From Methylobacter sp. (GTDB lineage Bacteria; Pseudomonadota; Gammaproteobacteria; Methylococcales; Methylomonadaceae): DNA of 34,258 nucleotides. The notes under the pieces are model-generated. The model made no database searches. It was not told the origin of the DNA and worked only from the letters and a program-made list of their open reading frames with translations. The stretch spans positions 1 through 34,258 of the forward strand of contig JAQUOU010000030.1 in assembly GCA_028716975.1 (NCBI GenBank), in the 5' to 3' direction. A program made the position numbers and the translations under genes. Shown piece by piece: positions 30,861-34,258 of the stretch; position 1 is the stretch's first letter, and every line of letters starts with the position of its first letter.

Positions 30861-31142
30861 TAAGGCAAGCGCCGGCGTTTGTCCTTCAAAGCTCATTTTC
30901 AATTCCGTAAAGCGCTGATCAGTCTGTGGTGGCGAAGGCCCTGCCGCGAGCCAGGGAAATGTGGACTGGGCGAGGAATAAGCTTCTCGCGTAAAGTGAAT
31001 TGAAACCGCCCTCGCCGACGATCGAAATGATTTGGGCAGCCAGCCGCTCCCACAGGTCAATCGCAACTTCCGCAGCTTTTTCTGTGGACTGCGGTATAAG
31101 GCCTTCGATTATCGTATGCCGCAGCAAGTTGCTGGTTTCCAT
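30849..31142 (-). pseudogene. Small hypothetical gene interrupted near its end by the IS5-family element
   Basis: 97 codons as read, ending LALEAV inside the IS. Removing the IS and one TAA copy gives LALDSLFGN and a stop at 29949, so only about six native codons were lost. The protein is soluble, with an amphipathic start (LLRHTIIEGLIPQSTEKAAE) and a central GEGGFNSLYARSLFLA. I do not recognise its family with certainty. The hybrid may still be functional. Confidence 0.55.
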
Positions 31143-31259
31143 AAGTAAAGATCAATAATCGGTCGATATAACGACATGGATAAAGACAGCCGTGTTTAAA
31201 GCTAACTAACAAGCTGATTCGTTCTGATATTAGAATAGTTTATTTTCTTAGTAGAGGTA

Positions 31260-31327
31260 GGGGTTTGGGGAACAATGGACCAATTATGGGAAGCTTCCCA
31301 TAACCGTTCCACTGCACCTTAAACCCC
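31260..31327. repeat. 68-bp palindrome made of two Tn3-end-like 34-bp arms
   Basis: The left arm starts GGGGTTTGGGGAACAATGG and the right arm (inverted) GGGGTTTAAGGTGCAGTGG; both end TTATGGGAAG and meet at AAGCTT. The arms agree at 27 of 34 positions. The arm start resembles the Tn3 end (GGGGTCT..., CAGTGGAACG). It cuts a lipoprotein-paralogue gene exactly at its right edge. Partial copies are at 17511 and 21330. Confidence 0.75.
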
Positions 31328-31487
31328 ATATTTAACAGCTTAATATCCTCGTGCCTGTACCGGGATCGGTTTGGCATGAATTTATCACAGCCAGAACTAG
31401 AAAGTGGGATTGCCAATGGCATAAAAATCTTGCTCCGTTCTGAAACGCAAGAATACGAGGTTCTTGATCTGCCATCGAATTACATAG
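31328..31487 (+). pseudogene. Lipoprotein paralogue, C-terminal fragment
   Basis: Starting at the palindrome's edge the frame reads IFNSLISSCLYRDRF, then a diverged middle, SETQEYEVLDLPSNYIEGFL and MAV. It aligns end to end with the last 60 residues of the lipoprotein at 18940-19524, with 15 identical residues at the start. The upstream two thirds are missing. Downstream the frame runs into a tRNA-3'-end-like sequence. Confidence 0.8.
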
Positions 31488-31500
31488 AGGGATTCCTTAT

Positions 31501-31535
31501 GGCAGTCACGGGTTCGAATCCCGCCATAGTTTCCA
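31501..31535 (+). other. tRNA 3'-end-like sequence (possible attachment-site remnant)
   Basis: ACGGGTTCGAATCCCGC has the T-arm stem-loop of a tRNA, and CATAGTTTCCA follows at acceptor distance and ends in CCA. No D-arm or anticodon arm precedes it; the lipoprotein fragment does. Tyrosine integrases often leave such 3' tRNA pieces at island ends. The isotype cannot be told. Confidence 0.5.
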
Positions 31536-31549
31536 AAAAATAAATCCAT

Positions 31550-31840
31550 TTACCATCCAGAAAAACCGTTAGAGTAACCGTAATTAAATCGGTTCATATC
31601 CCTTGCCCTGTCATACATGGCTTCTTCCCGACGTATCTCGTTCTTTACGACCTCGTCATATTGGATGATTTGTTGGGCTTCCCTATAATCACCCTCCCTC
31701 ACTTCATGCATGACATCGGCTTGCTCTTGGGCGTTTATGTTAGCTATATCCCGATAAGCCATTTCGTCAACATAATCGTAGGCCATTGCTGTACTGCAAG
31801 CACAAATCATCGTTAAGCCGAGTATTGCTGTTTTTTTCAT
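31550..31840 (-). CDS. Small secreted protein, unknown function
   Basis: 96 residues; CGAGGATTTTTACT precedes the ATG. The signal peptide MKKTAILGLTMICACSTAMA is cleaved before YDYVDEMAY. The mature 76 residues are highly charged and helical (INAQEQADVMHEVREGDYRE, KNEIRREEAMYDRARDM), ending in an aromatic/Gly tail (FNYGYSNGFSGW). It is probably a small periplasmic helical protein. No family recognised. Confidence 0.65.
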   Translation of the reverse strand: MKKTAILGLTMICACSTAMAYDYVDEMAYRDIANINAQEQADVMHEVREGDYREAQQIIQYDEVVKNEIRREEAMYDRARDMNRFNYGYSNGFSGW

Positions 31841-32414
31841 AGTAAAAATCCTCGCCCAAGCGTTAGTAATGGAACCAATTAAGTTAGTGGTTACTTTCCC
31901 ATAGCTACGCTGAATGGGGGCTTAATGCCGTTGGCCTTATGGTTCTCATCTGAATGTAAGGACAACGATTACGGGAGGGATCCCTAAACGAGAGGTGATT
32001 TTAGAAAATGAAGAAACAAGATAATTTGAGCCACGTTTGTTTTACCATCCATTATTGATAATGAAGAATTTATAAGTTTTACTCGCTGCTTCTTTACAAC
32101 AGATGCGTTGCTTTACAGAAGGTATTGGCTCATTTTCTTCACCTTGTTCGAATGTCCTTGATGATGTCTTTTAAGACTTTCGAATTCAGAATCATCCACA
32201 TTTAAAATGATCATTCTCGGCGGTTATTCCAACCCGATTTTGCACAAATCAGAATAATTTCGCTATGATGAGATTTCGCTTTACCCTACCCGATTTTACA
32301 AATAGCCAAATAAAATGCTGGGGAATCAGCCGTTACACTTTGAAGCATTGGTTGAAATTTGAAAGTTGAACATCGCGTAAACTATATTTAACCAATGCAA
32401 TATAGGATTAATTA
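31841..32414. other. 574-bp intergenic, nothing recognised
   Basis: No supported frame on either strand. It should hold promoters for both flanking genes, which are transcribed away from it. AT-rich, without notable repeats. Confidence 0.4.
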
Positions 32415-32936
32415 ATGCAACCATTAAGACCAAACATTATTGATATTGAAGCATCCGGATTTGGCGTTGACAGTTACCCAATCGAAGTGGGTATCGTGCT
32501 CAGTACTGGGCAAAAATACTGCACCTTAATCAAGCCAGCCGATGATTGGCTGTATTGGGACCAAAAGGCCGAGTTAGTTCACGGGCTAAGCCTTGAACTT
32601 TTGTGGTCACACGGCAAACCCATACACACCGTCACAAGGGAGCTGAACACTTTCTTGGAAAATAAGACGGTATACAGTGATGGTTGGGTTGTGGATAAGC
32701 CTTGGTTATCGCGATTGTTTTATAGTTCAGGAATAATACCGAGTTTTTTCCTGAGTTCTTTGGAATATATATTAAAAGAGCCACAAATGGAAATTTGGAC
32801 AGAAACACAACGGCAGGTGATGGCCGACTTGGCCCTTACCCGTCACCGTGCCAGCACTGATGCCTTGGTCATTCAGGAGACCTATGTGCGAACCCAACAA
32901 ATGCAGACAGAGAAAATATGTTTGCCATTGTGGTAA
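32415..32936 (+). CDS. DEDDh-type 3'-5' exonuclease-like protein
   Basis: 173 residues; TAGGATT lies just before the ATG. The DnaQ-like acidic motifs are present: DIEASG at 10-15 (Exo I), DGWVVDKPWL near 93 (Exo II), and HRASTDA near 144 (Exo III, His and Asp). This fold degrades single-stranded DNA or RNA from the 3' end using two metals. It is a compact stand-alone domain like those of small host or mobile-element exonucleases. It looks intact. Substrate cannot be predicted. Confidence 0.75.
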   Translation: MQPLRPNIIDIEASGFGVDSYPIEVGIVLSTGQKYCTLIKPADDWLYWDQKAELVHGLSLELLWSHGKPIHTVTRELNTFLENKTVYSDGWVVDKPWLSRLFYSSGIIPSFFLSSLEYILKEPQMEIWTETQRQVMADLALTRHRASTDALVIQETYVRTQQMQTEKICLPLW

Positions 32937-33245
32937 TATCATTACCCCACCTTACATCAATACGGAATAAGTATTGTTAAATCAAGCTTGAGGTGAAGTT
33001 TAAAGGATGAATCGCAGATGGGAGGTTTCGAAATGTGCTGGGTTTCTCAAAACCAGGCGTTGGAGAGAGATGTGTATTTACCACTTCTTTGAACAGCACT
33101 AAGCGACCCACAACGGAAGTTCAGAGTTATAACTTAATTTTCCCGAAACCGGCCGATCAGAAATGAGTTTAGGATGTTTGCGTACAATGAAATAATTATG
33201 TTCATTGTGGTAAACATTAAAGTTGGCGATGGCGTTACGCTGAAT
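32937..33245. other. Intergenic, nothing recognised
   Basis: About 310 bp between convergent genes. No hairpin with a T-run was found. Confidence 0.4.
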
Positions 33246-33725
33246 CTACTGCCATAAAATGTAACAAAACGTAGCTACGACGCTGCTAGCCCCAAGAGCA
33301 AGCAAAAGGGCGCTGAATTGAAGTAATACTGCTGCCCTCTTGAGATTCGTCCTCAAAGCAGCCCTATCTGCCTCAGCCTCGTCCTGTCTTCCGCAGGCGT
33401 TTTTGCGAATGAACGCGGCTACACAAGCAACGCAATCGGTTGCACACACGCGGTGCTGAAGTGCAAGAACAGCTGAAATTCCCAGACAGATCACTCCACC
33501 AATCAACAGAAACCAGACATCGTGTGCGCGGTGAACAAACAAGGTAGGCGAATGTTCTGCAAACACGAGATCCTTTAGCAGGAAACCATAACCTGCAATT
33601 CCAAGAAGAGCAAGTCTGAGGATCTCGGCAGAGTAGGCTGTATAACGATCCTGCAATTCGAGATCGACTTTATAGACCTTCTCGTCGACAGGAAAACCAA
33701 TCAAGCTCTGAGACTTCGCTTTCAT
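33246..33725 (-). CDS. Small integral membrane protein, unknown function
   Basis: 159 residues with three or four hydrophobic segments (ILRLALLGIAGYGFLL, WFLLIGGVICLGISAVLAL, AAVLLQFSALLLALGASSVV). A Cys-containing loop (CATDCVACVAAFIRKNACG) and a charged cytoplasmic segment lie between them. The pattern of two hairpins around a soluble linker occurs in many uncharacterised bacterial proteins. No motif allows a function. The ATG at 33725 is the only sensible start. Confidence 0.55.
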   Translation of the reverse strand: MKAKSQSLIGFPVDEKVYKVDLELQDRYTAYSAEILRLALLGIAGYGFLLKDLVFAEHSPTLFVHRAHDVWFLLIGGVICLGISAVLALQHRVCATDCVACVAAFIRKNACGRQDEAEADRAALRTNLKRAAVLLQFSALLLALGASSVVATFCYILWQ

Positions 33726-33806
33726 ACGATCTATTCAATTAATTCAGGGTTCGTGGTGATCATCTCCGCCCAATTATAACTCAATTACGGGTACCCTATC
33801 ATACCC

Positions 33807-34031
33807 GTGAAGGATGAGGATGGTTTTGTCTTAGCAGCTGATGTTTTGGCTAATAGTCTCAACCATTTGTTTAAGAGCCGGAAAGATGAGGATCGCTATA
33901 GCGCCTTGAATACACCTGAGGCCGTGTCCACCCATCCGTTAGCTAAACATCTTGATACGTTCAATGATTGGGGAGCAGGAGATATTGTTGGAGACAGGCT
34001 TTACAGACACCCAAAAGCACCACAAGTCTAG
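33807..34031 (+). pseudogene. Hypothetical frame, probably a 3' gene fragment
   Basis: 74 codons from a GTG with no ribosome site. The frame stays open a further eight codons upstream and reads like the inside of a longer protein (GYPIIPVKDEDGF, VLAADVLANSLNHLF, LAKHLDTFNDWGAGDI, VGDRLYRH). It could be the tail of a larger gene cut on the left. Family not recognised. Confidence 0.4.
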
Positions 34032-34137
34032 GAAGAAATGCAATCGACATCTGATGATGGCAGAGAACGGGGTTACTTAACTTAATAAAAGTTTACGACT
34101 TGTCGTTGCTCAAAATCCTATGGGACTTTGGTGTCGT

Positions 34138-34258
34138 GTCGGGTAAGGAAAAGGCATTACTACCTTTCCCTCCCCTAAGAAACGGACATGAAATTTTCAC
34201 CTCATCCGGCTCAAGCCTCTACTAAGGCACCATTATAGTACCCAGTTTCACTACTAAA
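34138..34258 (-). ncRNA. Group II intron 3' region (domains V and VI), continuing past the window
   Basis: On the minus strand 34212-34179 is a 34-nt domain V: GAGCCGGATGAGGTGAAAAT, then TTCATGTCCGTTTC, with the AGC triad and both stem arms. A domain VI stem follows (GGGAAAGG..CCTTTCC), and the 3' end reads CCTTACCCGAC at 34138. The reverse transcriptase gene, if present, lies to the right of the window. It is unrelated in detail to the tail at 20785. Confidence 0.8.

Noticed and set aside
31501-31535. Complete tRNA gene.
   Set aside because: Only the T-arm and acceptor-like end are present; no D-arm, anticodon arm or pairing 5' acceptor strand precedes it.

Overview
This window is an accessory, transposon-rich stretch of a bacterial chromosome (or large plasmid). 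The organism is probably a gammaproteobacterium. The pointers are c-type cytochrome and VPxP/PEP-CTERM-like secreted proteins, a c-di-GMP-type (GEMM) leader, and many Tn3, IS5, IS1, IS982 and group II intron remnants. A methylotroph of the Methylococcales type would fit, but nothing here proves it. No rRNA gene, complete tRNA gene, CRISPR array or core housekeeping operon was seen.

Layout. 1-1.3 kb: the 5' part of a Tn3-family transposase gene with its 38-bp end, abutting a resolvase gene that has lost its start. 1.35-2.9 kb: a secreted di-heme peroxidase-like cytochrome behind a GEMM-type riboswitch leader. 3.3-4.2 kb: an IS982 scrap, a cluster of short repeats and an MmyB-domain regulator that has lost its HTH half. 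4.15-9.34 kb: a recombinase-in-trio (RIT-like) element with perfect 36-bp inverted repeats. Its ritA is frameshifted, ritB is intact, and ritC is broken twice. One of the ritC lesions is an 1802-bp mini-transposon (5212-7013) with Tn7/Tn5053-type ends that carries a single Sel1-like gene. 9.5-14.1 kb: an IS1-family copy and nested Tn3-family right ends (11801, 12002, 14073), with a zincin-like passenger gene, a dead resolvase, a Phd/VapC toxin-antitoxin pair coupled to a truncated transposase, and a long resolvase.

14.2-20.7 kb: a large secreted protein of unknown function, a run of Tn3-type left ends (16157, 17556, 18730), a broken IS5-family copy, a TauE/SafE-like transporter whose start codon touches a Tn3 end, a lipoprotein, and a VPxP-anchored surface protein. 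20.7-26.2 kb: a group II intron tail, small secreted proteins, a repeat protein truncated by an IS end, two MITE-like elements, a phosphoesterase scrap and an intact secreted metallophosphoesterase. 26.5-34.3 kb: decayed pRiA4b and ParE genes separated by a MITE, an antitoxin with an in-frame UAG, a radical SAM/hemolysin III pair, an intact IS5-family IS with its target duplication, a 68-bp palindrome that cuts a lipoprotein paralogue fused to a tRNA-3'-end-like sequence, a DEDD exonuclease-like gene, and the tail of a second group II intron at the right edge.

Few genes here work together. Plausible transcription units are ritABC (overlapping genes, now dead), phd-vapC-tnpA (divergent from the long tnpR), radical SAM-hemolysin III, and the former antitoxin-parE pair. 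The most interesting items are the Sel1-carrying mini-transposon, whose excision in silico exactly restores ritC; the palindromes built from two back-to-back Tn3-like ends, with a related motif cluster at 20.98-21.35 kb; and the GEMM leader before the di-heme cytochrome.
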